Positions 1 to 5,727 are shown, counted from the first letter of the stretch. The stretch is 9,630 bases of DNA from UBA668 sp966112835 (GCA_966112835.1 CBHWEI010000155.1:1-9630), one strand, 5' to 3'. Program-made: numbers and translations. The notes: generated by a model not told the origin, from the sequence alone.

Positions 1-24
1 GGGTCACACCGCACCCACGGGCGG

Positions 25-50
25 GAGACATCCCAGATCTGGGACGTTTC
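25..50. repeat. Inverted repeat with perfect 14-bp palindromic core
   Basis: The core TCCCAGATCTGGGA (31-44) is a perfect palindrome. The flanks extend it to 13-bp arms with one A/C mismatch and one G/T wobble. It has no loop, so it suits a dimeric DNA-binding protein better than an RNA terminator. No gene starts beside it within the window. Its partner gene, if any, may lie left of position 1. The structure is clear; the function is unknown. Confidence 0.4.
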
Positions 51-134
51 GCGCCCATTGACCTCATCCGCGGGGCGGGGAGCGCCGTGTGCCCGCTCTG
101 TGCGCTCTTTGCAAGGGGCCGTTCACCGGCGGTG

Positions 135-162
135 CGCGAAGACTCCCTGGGGAGTCTTCGCG
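135..162. terminator. Perfect 12-bp hairpin, possible terminator beyond chaA
   Basis: The arm CGCGAAGACTCC (135-146) pairs perfectly with GGAGTCTTCGCG (151-162) around a 4-nt CTGG loop. It lies about 100 nt past the chaA stop codon (chaA reads leftward) and three bases from the 90-bp repeat. Neither side has a T-run, so this is not a canonical intrinsic terminator, although GC-rich actinobacteria often use hairpins without a U-tail. It could also be an accessory part of the neighbouring repeat, but the second repeat copy lacks it. Confidence 0.45.
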
Positions 163-165
163 GTT

Positions 166-255
166 GAACTGGTTGCGCTGATTCCCGGAAACCGGGAACC
201 AACGCAACCAGAAACCGATTTGGAAGGAATCGCAACCAGAAGCCCTGGCCAATGC
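166..255 (+). repeat. Structured 90-bp intergenic repeat, copy 1
   Basis: This segment matches the reverse complement of 7231-7320 at 78 of 90 positions by hand alignment, without gaps. Its first half folds into a hairpin: arms 169-188 and 192-211, loop AAA, 18 of 20 positions paired. The outer stem is CTGGTTGCG/CGCAACCAG and the inner stem TTCCCGG/CCGGGAA. The motif GCAACCAGAARCC occurs twice, at 204-216 and 232-244, so the 5' arm could pair with either. It ends 10 bp from the chaA stop codon. A minus-strand reading frame crosses it, but the differences between copies fall on all codon positions, which argues against coding. It is probably a noncoding repeat family member. Confidence 0.8.
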
Positions 256-264
256 CGGTCGGCG

Positions 265-1368
265 TCAGGGGTTCCAGGCGAGGAAGAGGAAGGTGGCGAA
301 CACCGTGAGGTGGTGCGTGGCCTGCAGCACTGTGGCCCGGCCCGAGCCGAACGTGAGCATGCTCACCGCCGCGGTGATGACCAGCAGCACGATCTCCTTC
401 GACTCGAGGCCCAAGGTGATGGGCCCGTCGAGCCAGATCGAGGCGATGGCGATGGCGGGGATGGTGAGCCCGATGCTGGCCATGGCCGAACCGAGCGCCA
501 GGTTCAAGCTGGTCTGCATGTGGCCGCGCGACGCGGCACGGAACGCCGACACCGACTCGGGCAGCAGCACCATCATCGCGATCACCACGCCGACGAACGA
601 CGGCGGCGCGCCGGCCCACACGACGACGTCCTCGATGGACGAGGCGAGCAGCTTGGCGAACCCGATGACCGCGGCCAGGCTCAGCAGCAGCATGACCACC
701 AGCGTCGCCATGCGCGGGCGTTGGTCGTCGCCCGCCTCGGCGTCGTCGGTGTCGTCCCCACCGTCGTCGTCGGGGTCGGTCGGGCTGAGGAACATCCAGC
801 GCAGCCGCCGCGTCTGCACGAACACGAACACGCCGTAGACGACCGCGGCAGCGATTGCCGAGAACGCCAACTGCGACGCGGTGTACGTGCCGCCGGCCGA
901 GCTCTCGGTGAAGGTGGGCAGCACCAGGCTGAGCGTGGCCAGGGTGAGCACCGTACCCAGCAACGCGTTCGCGCCCTGCTCGCTGAAGCGCACGGTGTGC
1001 GTGCGGCGCGCGTTCAACAGCAGCGACATGCCGACCACGCCGTTGCACACGATGAGCACCGCGGCGAACACGGTGTCGCGGGCCAGTGTGGCCGCTCCCG
1101 CGCCCTCGCTGGCCATGAGCGTGACGATGAGCGCCACCTCCACCACGGTGACCGCCACGGCCAGCACCAACGTGCCGTACGGCTCGCCGAGCCGGTGGGC
1201 GATGGCCTCGGCGTGCACCACAGCCACCAGCACCAGGGCCACGTGCAACACGGCGAGCACTGCGGCCAGTGCGGGTGCAGGTTTGCTGCCCCACAGCACG
1301 GCCATCAGGCCCAGCGCCACCACGGGCAACACCAGGGGGAGTCGGCGGATCACGTCGGTTCGTCCCAT
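265..1368 (-). CDS. chaA: Calcium/proton antiporter, ChaA type
   Basis: This is a 367-residue inner-membrane cation/H+ exchanger of the CaCA superfamily, expected to expel Ca2+ (possibly Na+ or K+) in exchange for protons. About eleven hydrophobic segments form two inverted halves. The first half carries the family signature GEPYGTLVLAVAVTVVEV near residues 61-78, with E77 as a likely ion-binding acid. The second half carries P270-E271 and the SLNLALGSAMASIGLTIP stretch near 287-304. Between them a very acidic loop, about residues 195-215 with many Asp, matches the acidic motif of ChaA. Length is normal. It lies 64 bp downstream of the ABM gene on the same strand, but TAACAT six bases before its ATG suggests its own leaderless promoter. 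The assignment to the family is firm; the transported ion is inferred. Confidence 0.9.
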   Translation of the reverse strand: MGRTDVIRRLPLVLPVVALGLMAVLWGSKPAPALAAVLAVLHVALVLVAVVHAEAIAHRLGEPYGTLVLAVAVTVVEVALIVTLMASEGAGAATLARDTVFAAVLIVCNGVVGMSLLLNARRTHTVRFSEQGANALLGTVLTLATLSLVLPTFTESSAGGTYTASQLAFSAIAAAVVYGVFVFVQTRRLRWMFLSPTDPDDDGGDDTDDAEAGDDQRPRMATLVVMLLLSLAAVIGFAKLLASSIEDVVVWAGAPPSFVGVVIAMMVLLPESVSAFRAASRGHMQTSLNLALGSAMASIGLTIPAIAIASIWLDGPITLGLESKEIVLLVITAAVSMLTFGSGRATVLQATHHLTVFATFLFLAWNP

Positions 1369-1374
1369 CCATCG

Positions 1375-1380
1375 ATGTTA
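1375..1380 (-). promoter_or_regulatory. -10-like hexamer TAACAT of chaA
   Basis: TAACAT on the minus strand lies six bases before the chaA ATG, so transcription would begin at or very near the start codon. No ribosome binding site and no clear -35 box are seen. It fits the TAnnnT pattern found before seven other genes here. Confidence 0.45.
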
Positions 1381-1432
1381 CTGGCGACCCGGCGTGGGGC
1401 GCCCGCAGGACTCGCTGTCACCCGGCCGAGCG

Positions 1433-1744
1433 TCAGGCGTCGCGGACGAAGCGGTGGTCGTAGGTGATGTCGGCGACCTGGATGGAGTAGTCGCGATAGA
1501 ACTCGTCGATGCCCCGCCGTTGTGCGGCACGGTGGTCCGGGTGGTCGCGCCAGGCGTCGTGCGACGCGCGGTCGGCGAAGGTCACGATGGTCACCCGTTC
1601 ACCGTCGGCCGCGGCGAACGTCTTCGCGTCGACGAAGCCCGGCATCGAGCGCGCCAACGCCAGGATGGTGGGCGAGAGCGCCTGGTAGTCGTCGACGGCG
1701 GCGTCGACGAGCCGGTTCCTGAACACGGTGAGCACCTGGGTCAT
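1433..1744 (-). CDS. ABM-domain (antibiotic biosynthesis monooxygenase-like) protein
   Basis: This 103-residue protein has the size and pattern of the dimeric alpha+beta barrel ABM superfamily. It opens with a beta strand (TQVLTVFRNRL), has a helix ending LARSMPGFVDAKTF near residues 30-43, a strand ERVTIVTFAD (49-58), and the helix-rich segment SHDAWRDHPDHRAAQRRG (61-78) typical of the family. Members include quinone-forming monooxygenases and IsdG-like haem-degrading enzymes, but the sequence does not show which substrate is used. I chose the ATG at 1744 because a strong GAGGAGGA ribosome binding site (1751-1758) precedes it by six bases and the upstream frame is an implausible Arg-rich extension. 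Its ATG overlaps the TGA of the PaiB-like gene as ATGA, so translation is probably coupled. Confidence 0.75.
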   Translation of the reverse strand: MTQVLTVFRNRLVDAAVDDYQALSPTILALARSMPGFVDAKTFAAADGERVTIVTFADRASHDAWRDHPDHRAAQRRGIDEFYRDYSIQVADITYDHRFVRDA

Positions 1745-2376
1745 GTGGGTTCCTCCTCGGTCGCGTGGGCGGTCATCTCGTCGGCCAAGCGGGTCGAGCC
1801 GGCGGCAGCCAATTCGTTCCGGACACCGGCCGCATCGGCGGCCGTCTTGTTCTGGCTGAGCTTCGCCTTGCCGATCACACGGTCGACCACCAACTCGACA
1901 CCGACGATGGCGCGCAGCATCGACTGCACATAGGCATCGGGTGCATCGGCCACCGACCACGGCTCGGCGAGCACTCGCTCGTGCCGGTCGGTGAGCTCGG
2001 TGACGACCGACCGCACCCAGTCGGCGTTGCGATGGGCGACCAGTGTGCCGTGCAACTGGACGGTGACGTAGTTCCACGTGGGCACGACGCGACCGTGCTC
2101 GCGCTTCGACGGGTACCAGGACGGGCTGACGTACCCGTCGACCACGTCGACCAGCACCATCGCGGGCACTCCGTCACCGATGAGCGACAGCAGCGGGTTC
2201 GCCGCCGCCAGGTGGCCGGCGAGCCGCACGCTCGCACCGTCGCGGCGGAGCAGCCACGGCAGCGGCGTCGCCTCGAACCCACCGTCGGAGGCGACCACCA
2301 CGGTGCCGAACCCGCGCCGCTCGACCGCGTCGAGTGCCTGCTCGTCGGTCATCGCGAAGTGGCCGGGCAGGTACAT
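1741..2376 (-). CDS. PaiB-like FMN-binding protein
   Basis: This 211-residue protein belongs to the PaiB family (split beta-barrel, flavin-binding fold). It starts with the family hallmark MYLPGHF. It then shows TPLPWLL (37-43), GHLAAANP (54-61), GYVSPSWYPSK (81-91), VPTWNY (98-103), IVGVEL (157-162) and GKAKLSQN (169-176), all conserved in PaiB. Bacillus PaiB is described as a negative regulator of sporulation and protease genes, but many homologues may be flavin or haem-handling enzymes, so I make no regulatory claim. The start at 2376 is fixed by MYxPxHF; a longer open frame upstream runs antisense through the next gene and is rejected. It is first of a two-gene unit and diverges from the DsbA-fold gene across a CsoR-type operator. 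Confidence 0.88.
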   Translation of the reverse strand: MYLPGHFAMTDEQALDAVERRGFGTVVVASDGGFEATPLPWLLRRDGASVRLAGHLAAANPLLSLIGDGVPAMVLVDVVDGYVSPSWYPSKREHGRVVPTWNYVTVQLHGTLVAHRNADWVRSVVTELTDRHERVLAEPWSVADAPDAYVQSMLRAIVGVELVVDRVIGKAKLSQNKTAADAAGVRNELAAAGSTRLADEMTAHATEEEPT

Positions 2377-2417
2377 GCGCTCACTCTCGCGCAGACGGGT
2401 GACCGGACCCGGAGGGA

Positions 2418-2446
2418 TTGTCCGGCACATCGTCCGCTGATACCCT
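2418..2446 (+). promoter_or_regulatory. Possible promoter of the DsbA-fold gene
   Basis: TTGTCC (2418-2423) lies 17 bp before TACCCT (2441-2446), a weak sigma70-type pair. The hexamer ends nine bases before the ATG, so the mRNA would be almost leaderless. On the other strand TAGGGT (2442-2447) could be a -10 for the PaiB-like gene with a leader of about 60 nt. Both hexamers sit inside the operator palindrome. This rests on pattern only. Confidence 0.35.
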
Positions 2447-2455
2447 AGGGGGTAT
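2440..2455. promoter_or_regulatory. CsoR-family-type operator palindrome
   Basis: ATACCCTAGGGGGTAT has perfect 6-bp arms, ATACCC and GGGTAT, around TAGG. From memory, this is the form of operators bound by the CsoR/RcnR/CstR repressors, which sense copper, nickel/cobalt, persulfide or formaldehyde; the Bacillus CsoR site has a closely similar TACCC...GGGTA layout. The palindrome ends on the base before the ATG of the DsbA-fold gene, covers its AGGGGG ribosome-site-like stretch, and contains possible -10 hexamers on both strands. No csoR-like gene is present in the window. The palindrome is certain; the regulator is inferred. Confidence 0.6.
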
Positions 2456-3091
2456 ATGAGCGACGCACCGGTCCCCCGCATCGAAGTCTTCGCCGATCTG
2501 TGGTGCACCTTTGCCCACGTCGGCCTGCGGTTCGCCCGCGAGCGCCGCGCCGCCGCCGGGCTGGACCACGTGCCCATCATCGTCCGCGCCTGGCCGCTCG
2601 AGCTGGTGAACGGCGCACCCATGGACCCGCAGAAGGTGGGCGACCACGTGGAGGAGCTGCAGGAGTTCGTCGCGGCCGACCTGTTCCAGCGCGTCGACGT
2701 CGAGCACTTCCCCACGTCCACCCTCGGTGGGCTGGCACTGACGGCCCGCGCCTACCGCACCTCCGCCGAGCTCGGCGAGCGCACCGCGTTCGCGTTGCGC
2801 GACGCACTGTTCGAGCAGGGCCGCGACATCGGCGACCCCGACGTGTTGCGCAGCATCGCCGACGAACTGGGCCTGGACATGCCGGACGAAGCCGACCATG
2901 CCGCAGTGCTGGCCGACCATGCCGAGGGCAAGGCCCGCGGCGTCATCGGATCGCCGCACTACTTCTGCGGCGAGCACGACACGTTCTGCCCCTCACTGGA
3001 CATCGAGCGCGGCGACGAGCGGCTCACCATCACCAGCAACGCCGCCCGGCTGGACCAGTTCTTCGACCGCTGCTTCGCCGTCCCCGGCTGA
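2456..3091 (+). CDS. DsbA-fold (FrnE/HCCA isomerase-like) thioredoxin-family protein
   Basis: This 211-residue cytoplasmic protein has no signal peptide and fits the DsbA-like thioredoxin fold with a helical insertion. The first strand IEVFADLWCTFAH (9-21) carries the active-site position. The second half has DPDVLRSIADELGLD and RGVIGSPHYF, with P167 as the expected cis-proline. Relatives include FrnE-type disulfide oxidoreductases and 2-hydroxychromene-2-carboxylate isomerases. The usual CPWC or CxxC is replaced by C17-T-F-A20, so only one active-site cysteine remains, and a normal disulfide exchange cycle is unlikely unless C171, C178 or C206 takes part. A thiol-transferase, isomerase or persulfide-handling role is possible. 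The ATG follows AGGGGG (2447-2452), which lies inside the CsoR-type operator. Confidence 0.75.
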   Translation: MSDAPVPRIEVFADLWCTFAHVGLRFARERRAAAGLDHVPIIVRAWPLELVNGAPMDPQKVGDHVEELQEFVAADLFQRVDVEHFPTSTLGGLALTARAYRTSAELGERTAFALRDALFEQGRDIGDPDVLRSIADELGLDMPDEADHAAVLADHAEGKARGVIGSPHYFCGEHDTFCPSLDIERGDERLTITSNAARLDQFFDRCFAVPG

Positions 3092-3108
3092 CCCGCGCAC
3101 GACGGGAC

Positions 3109-3123
3109 GGCCCGCGGCGGGCC
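3109..3123. repeat. 7-bp inverted repeat ahead of the DedA gene
   Basis: GGCCCGC and GCGGGCC flank a single G. It lies between the DsbA-fold stop codon and the -10-like hexamer of the DedA gene, where a -35 region would be. It could be an operator or a weak hairpin. In GC-rich DNA such a short repeat may arise by chance. Confidence 0.25.
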
Positions 3124-3126
3124 ACC

Positions 3127-3132
3127 TAGATT
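3127..3132 (+). promoter_or_regulatory. -10-like hexamer TAGATT of the DedA gene
   Basis: TAGATT ends eight bases before the ATG of the DedA-family gene, and no ribosome binding site lies between. This is the closest of the set to TATAAT (four of six). It suggests that the DedA gene has its own leaderless promoter although it follows the DsbA-fold gene by only 49 bp. Confidence 0.45.
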
Positions 3133-3140
3133 CTGCGCCC

Positions 3141-3773
3141 ATGGTCGACTGGGCGACGGAGGTCATCGACGAGATCGGGCTCATCGGCGTGGCGCTGCTG
3201 ATCGCGCTCGAGAGCATCGTCCCTCCCATCCCGTCCGAGCTGGTGCTGCTGCTGGCCGGGTTCAACGTGCACGCCGGGCAGTTCGGGCTGGTGCCCGCCA
3301 TCGTCACCGCCACGGTCGGTTCGGTGGCCGGCGCACTGGTGCTCTACGCCGTCGGCGCGTTCATCAGCGAGGAGCGACTCGAGCGGCTGCTCACCTCCGT
3401 GGGCCGGTTCGTCGGCCTGCGCCGCAGCGACATCGATCGCGGCTTCGACTGGTTCGCCCGCCACGGCGCAGCGGTGGTGTTCTTCGGCCGGCTCATCCCA
3501 GTGGTGCGGTCCATGGTCAGCATCCCGGCCGGTGCGGAACGGATGAAGCTCGCCCCGTTCATCGTGTACACCGCAGCCGGCAGTGCGCTGTGGAACACGC
3601 TCTGGGTCGTCGTCGGCCGGCACCTGGGCGACAGCTGGCAGCGCGCCGAGCAGTGGAGCAGCGCGGTCGAGATCGGCGCGCTCGTGGTGCTCGGCGCCGT
3701 CGCCGCGGTGCTCATCGTCCGTGCCCGGCGTCGGAACCGCGTGTCCGACACCACCGAGCCGGGGTACGAGTAG
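3141..3773 (+). CDS. DedA-family membrane protein
   Basis: This 210-residue integral membrane protein belongs to the DedA/SNARE-associated family, now linked to flipping of undecaprenyl phosphate or phospholipids and to proton-dependent envelope upkeep. The N-terminal re-entrant motif E24-S-I-V-P-P-I-P-S-E33 is intact. The second motif, F115-G-R117-L-I-P120-V-V-R123, holds the paired arginines required in E. coli YqjA, followed by S-I-P-A-G-A-E-R-M, then a conserved G-S-A-L-W-N segment and a final transmembrane helix near 178-193. The Arg-rich tail is cytosolic. The start at 3141 gives the family length; an open frame reaching back into the preceding gene is a shadow. The specific lipid cannot be read from sequence. 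Confidence 0.9.
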   Translation: MVDWATEVIDEIGLIGVALLIALESIVPPIPSELVLLLAGFNVHAGQFGLVPAIVTATVGSVAGALVLYAVGAFISEERLERLLTSVGRFVGLRRSDIDRGFDWFARHGAAVVFFGRLIPVVRSMVSIPAGAERMKLAPFIVYTAAGSALWNTLWVVVGRHLGDSWQRAEQWSSAVEIGALVVLGAVAAVLIVRARRRNRVSDTTEPGYE

Positions 3774-3776
3774 GGT
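3771..3776 (+). promoter_or_regulatory. -10-like TAGGGT overlapping the DedA stop codon
   Basis: TAGGGT begins with the TAG stop of the DedA gene and lies within GAGTAGGGTC, a decamer also found as the -10 region of the Nudix gene (5721-5730, minus strand). Transcription from it would start near 3783 and give a short leader carrying the GAGGAG ribosome binding site (3793-3798) of the PhnB-like gene. It may be an internal operon promoter. Confidence 0.35.
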
Positions 3777-3805
3777 CCCTGCTCCCCCCACCGAGGAGAC
3801 ACGCC

Positions 3806-4237
3806 ATGGCACGCGTCAGCACCTACTTGAACTTCCTGGGCAACACCGAAGAGGCGTTCACCTTCTACAAGGAGGTGTTCGGCACCGAGTTCATCGGCGG
3901 CATCGCCCGCATGGGCGACGCACCGTCGAACCCCGGCATGCCCCCGCTCAGCGAGGCCGAGCAGAACCTGGTCATGCACATCGAGCTGCCCATCCTGGGC
4001 GGCCACGTGCTGATGGGCACCGACATGATGGAGTCGGCCGGCCACGAGCTGCGCATCGGCAACAACACCACGATCATGCTCGAGCCCGACTCGCGCGACG
4101 ACGCCGACGCCCTGTACTCACGGCTGTCGGAAGGCGGCAGCGACACCACCGGCATGCTCGAGATGTTCTGGGGCGCGTACTGGGGCGTGTGCCTGGATCG
4201 CTTCGGCATCCGCTGGATGATCAACGTCAACGGCTGA
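3806..4237 (+). CDS. PhnB-like VOC-superfamily protein
   Basis: This 143-residue protein has the vicinal-oxygen-chelate fold in the PhnB/YjdN-like branch. It shows the typical N-terminus YLNFLGNTEEAFTFYKEVFG (7-26), a central HIELPILGGHVLMGTD (58-73), and the C-terminal block FWGAYWGVCLDRFGIRWMIN (121-140). Members are often annotated as glyoxalase-like or 3-demethylubiquinone methyltransferase-like, but their reactions are mostly unknown, so I assign none. GAGGAG (3793-3798) precedes the ATG by seven bases, which fixes the start. It sits 32 bp after the DedA gene and 7 bp before the nucleosidase gene, so it is probably co-transcribed with the latter. Confidence 0.85.
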   Translation: MARVSTYLNFLGNTEEAFTFYKEVFGTEFIGGIARMGDAPSNPGMPPLSEAEQNLVMHIELPILGGHVLMGTDMMESAGHELRIGNNTTIMLEPDSRDDADALYSRLSEGGSDTTGMLEMFWGAYWGVCLDRFGIRWMINVNG

Positions 4238-4244
4238 CCGACGC

Positions 4245-4976
4245 ATGGGCACCCAGCGGATCCTCGTCGTCATGGCCATGCGCGCCGAGGCCGCGCCGGT
4301 GGTGCAGGCCTTCGGCGCGAGGCCCGTGCCCGCGCCGGCGGGACGCACCCACGAGTGGCACCTCGCCGACCGCAACGGCGCGACCGTGGCCATCGCCGTG
4401 AACGGGGTCGACGCCCGCTTCGGCATCGACGGCGTCGGGCCCGAGCCGGCGGTCATGAACACGCTCGCGGCCATCGATCGCTTCCGGCCCGACCTGGTGG
4501 TGTCGGCCGGCACGGCCGGCGGGTGGCAGGCGCGCGGCGGCCACATCGGCAAGGTGTACCTGTCGTATCCGCACGTCGTCCGCCACGACCGCCGCATCGA
4601 CATCGACGGCTTCCGCGACTACGGCGTCGGCCGGTTCCCCGTGGTGCCCATGCGTGCCGTGGCCGCCGACATCGACGCCGAGCCGGGCGTGGTCACCACC
4701 GGCGGCTCGCTCGACGAGACGGCCGAGGACATCGAGTTGATGGCGCAGCTCGACGCCCGCGCCAAGGAGATGGAGGCCGCCAGTGTGGCCTGGGTGTGCG
4801 AGACGCTGGGCGTGCCGTTCGTGGCGTTGAAGACCATCACCGACATGGCCGACGTGCCCCATCCGGCAGCAGCACAGTTCCTGGAGAACCTGCACACTGC
4901 ATCGGCACAGCTGACCGACCACCTCGTCCGACTGGTGGACCGCGTCGCCGGCCGGCAACTCGACGAGCTCGACTGA
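4245..4976 (+). CDS. MTA/SAH nucleosidase-like phosphorylase-superfamily protein
   Basis: This 243-residue cytoplasmic enzyme is expected to hydrolyse 5'-methylthioadenosine, and perhaps S-adenosylhomocysteine, to adenine and a thioribose, a step of methionine salvage. Key residues align with E. coli MTAN: E15 in AMRAEAAP (Glu12), M176-E177 in KEMEAAS (Met173-Glu174) and the catalytic D200 in KTITD (Asp197), with identical E-to-D spacing of 23. GTAGG lies at 89-93. The VMAMRAEA opening and the late NLHTASAQL segment recall plant MTN proteins more than the short bacterial MTAN, so SAH use is uncertain. The ATG is 7 bp past the PhnB-like stop codon and lacks a good ribosome binding site, suggesting coupled translation. 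Another nucleosidase substrate cannot be excluded. Confidence 0.82.
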   Translation: MGTQRILVVMAMRAEAAPVVQAFGARPVPAPAGRTHEWHLADRNGATVAIAVNGVDARFGIDGVGPEPAVMNTLAAIDRFRPDLVVSAGTAGGWQARGGHIGKVYLSYPHVVRHDRRIDIDGFRDYGVGRFPVVPMRAVAADIDAEPGVVTTGGSLDETAEDIELMAQLDARAKEMEAASVAWVCETLGVPFVALKTITDMADVPHPAAAQFLENLHTASAQLTDHLVRLVDRVAGRQLDELD

Positions 4977-4996
4977 CGAGTGTCGGACGACAGCCG

Positions 4997-5713
4997 CTAC
5001 GGCGTGGGCGGCGACGGGTGCTCGCCACGCCACACCGGCGCGCGAGGCGGCTCGAACGTGGCAGCCAACGCGTTGCCGTCGATGGCTGCGAACGCCATGG
5101 ACGCCCACCACTCGGCACCGGCCGTGGGCCACGGCAACGCGTCGCGGCCGTACCAGCCGACGCCCGACGTCTCGAGCGGGTGGCCCTGCAGGGTGCCGCC
5201 GGTGGCCCGGCAGTGGAACAGCAGCAGGTACATGGCGAAGCGGGTGAAGCCCATGCGCTGGCCGTCGATGACGGCGATGAGTTGCACCGGCTCGCACTCG
5301 ATGCCGGTCTCCTCCAGCACCTCCTTCACCACCACCTCGCTGGCCGAATAGCCCACGTCGGCCCACCCCGTGGGGTACAGCCACACGCCGCTGTCGCTGC
5401 GCTGCACCAGCAACAGCTCGCCCTGGTCGTTGCCCACCACGGCGCCGACGGCCACCTTCGGTGTGACGTACCCGGGCACGCCCTCGCCCACGCTGTCGAG
5501 CCATTCCTGCACGAAGTGGTCGCGCTCGCGGCGCACCTCCAGCGCATCGTCGGCGGCTGCTTTGATGTCGGCCGCGACGTGCAGGATCTCCTCGAAGCGC
5601 TCCTGTTCGTACAGGCTCTGCGTGAAACCCAATCCAGTGCGGGCGATGGCGGCCAGGGTCTCGCTCCACCGAACCAGGTCACGGGTGAAATCGGCGGGGT
5701 CGACGTCGCTCAC
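4997..5713 (-). CDS. Nudix hydrolase with N-terminal Nudix_hydro_N domain
   Basis: This 238-residue protein has a helical N-terminal domain (about 8-70) of the kind found before some Nudix domains. The Nudix fold begins at TPKVAVGAVVGNDQGELLLVQRSDSGVW (84-111). The Nudix box runs from G116 to I138 and keeps E131, E134, E135 and G137, which bind metal. The usual first Glu is Tyr122 and the usual Arg is Lys130, so the box is non-canonical, though a Lys there is common in this subfamily. It probably hydrolyses a nucleoside diphosphate-linked compound; the substrate is unknown. I chose the GTG at 5713 because TAGGGT lies eight bases upstream and the longer ATG frame adds a basic, unrelated N-terminus. 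It converges on the nucleosidase gene with a 20-bp gap. Confidence 0.83.
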   Translation of the reverse strand: MSDVDPADFTRDLVRWSETLAAIARTGLGFTQSLYEQERFEEILHVAADIKAAADDALEVRRERDHFVQEWLDSVGEGVPGYVTPKVAVGAVVGNDQGELLLVQRSDSGVWLYPTGWADVGYSASEVVVKEVLEETGIECEPVQLIAVIDGQRMGFTRFAMYLLLFHCRATGGTLQGHPLETSGVGWYGRDALPWPTAGAEWWASMAFAAIDGNALAATFEPPRAPVWRGEHPSPPTP

Positions 5714-5721
5714 GGTCGCCG

Positions 5722-5727
5722 ACCCTA
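5722..5727 (-). promoter_or_regulatory. -10-like hexamer TAGGGT of the Nudix gene
   Basis: TAGGGT on the minus strand ends eight bases before the GTG start, which supports a leaderless transcript and the short start choice. The surrounding GAGTAGGGTC is identical to the sequence at 3768-3777. Confidence 0.45.

Noticed and set aside
64..252. Small minus-strand frame across repeat copy 1, with a similar peptide encoded by copy 2
   Set aside because: The similar peptides come from the shared DNA repeat. Differences between copies are mostly nonsynonymous and spread over all codon positions, while stem pairing is kept, so coding is unlikely.
1397..1404. GGGCGCCC palindrome between the ABM gene and chaA
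   Set aside because: An 8-bp palindrome of G and C is expected by chance in DNA of this composition.
58..1467. Long 469-codon plus-strand open frame opposite chaA
   Set aside because: Its product is low-complexity, rich in His, Arg, Gln and Gly, as expected of the antisense of a GC-rich membrane-protein gene. The minus-strand frame matches ChaA throughout.
2377..2721. N-terminal extension of the PaiB-like frame
   Set aside because: It runs antisense into the DsbA-fold gene; the PaiB family starts with MYxPxHF, found at 2376.
4955..4990. Weak inverted repeat between the convergent nucleosidase and Nudix genes
   Set aside because: CTCG/CGAG arms of only four bases with interrupted flanks; too weak to call a terminator.
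4227..5669. 480-codon minus-strand frame across the nucleosidase and Nudix genes
   Set aside because: It crosses two well-supported genes in the wrong frame or strand and is compositionally typical of a shadow frame.
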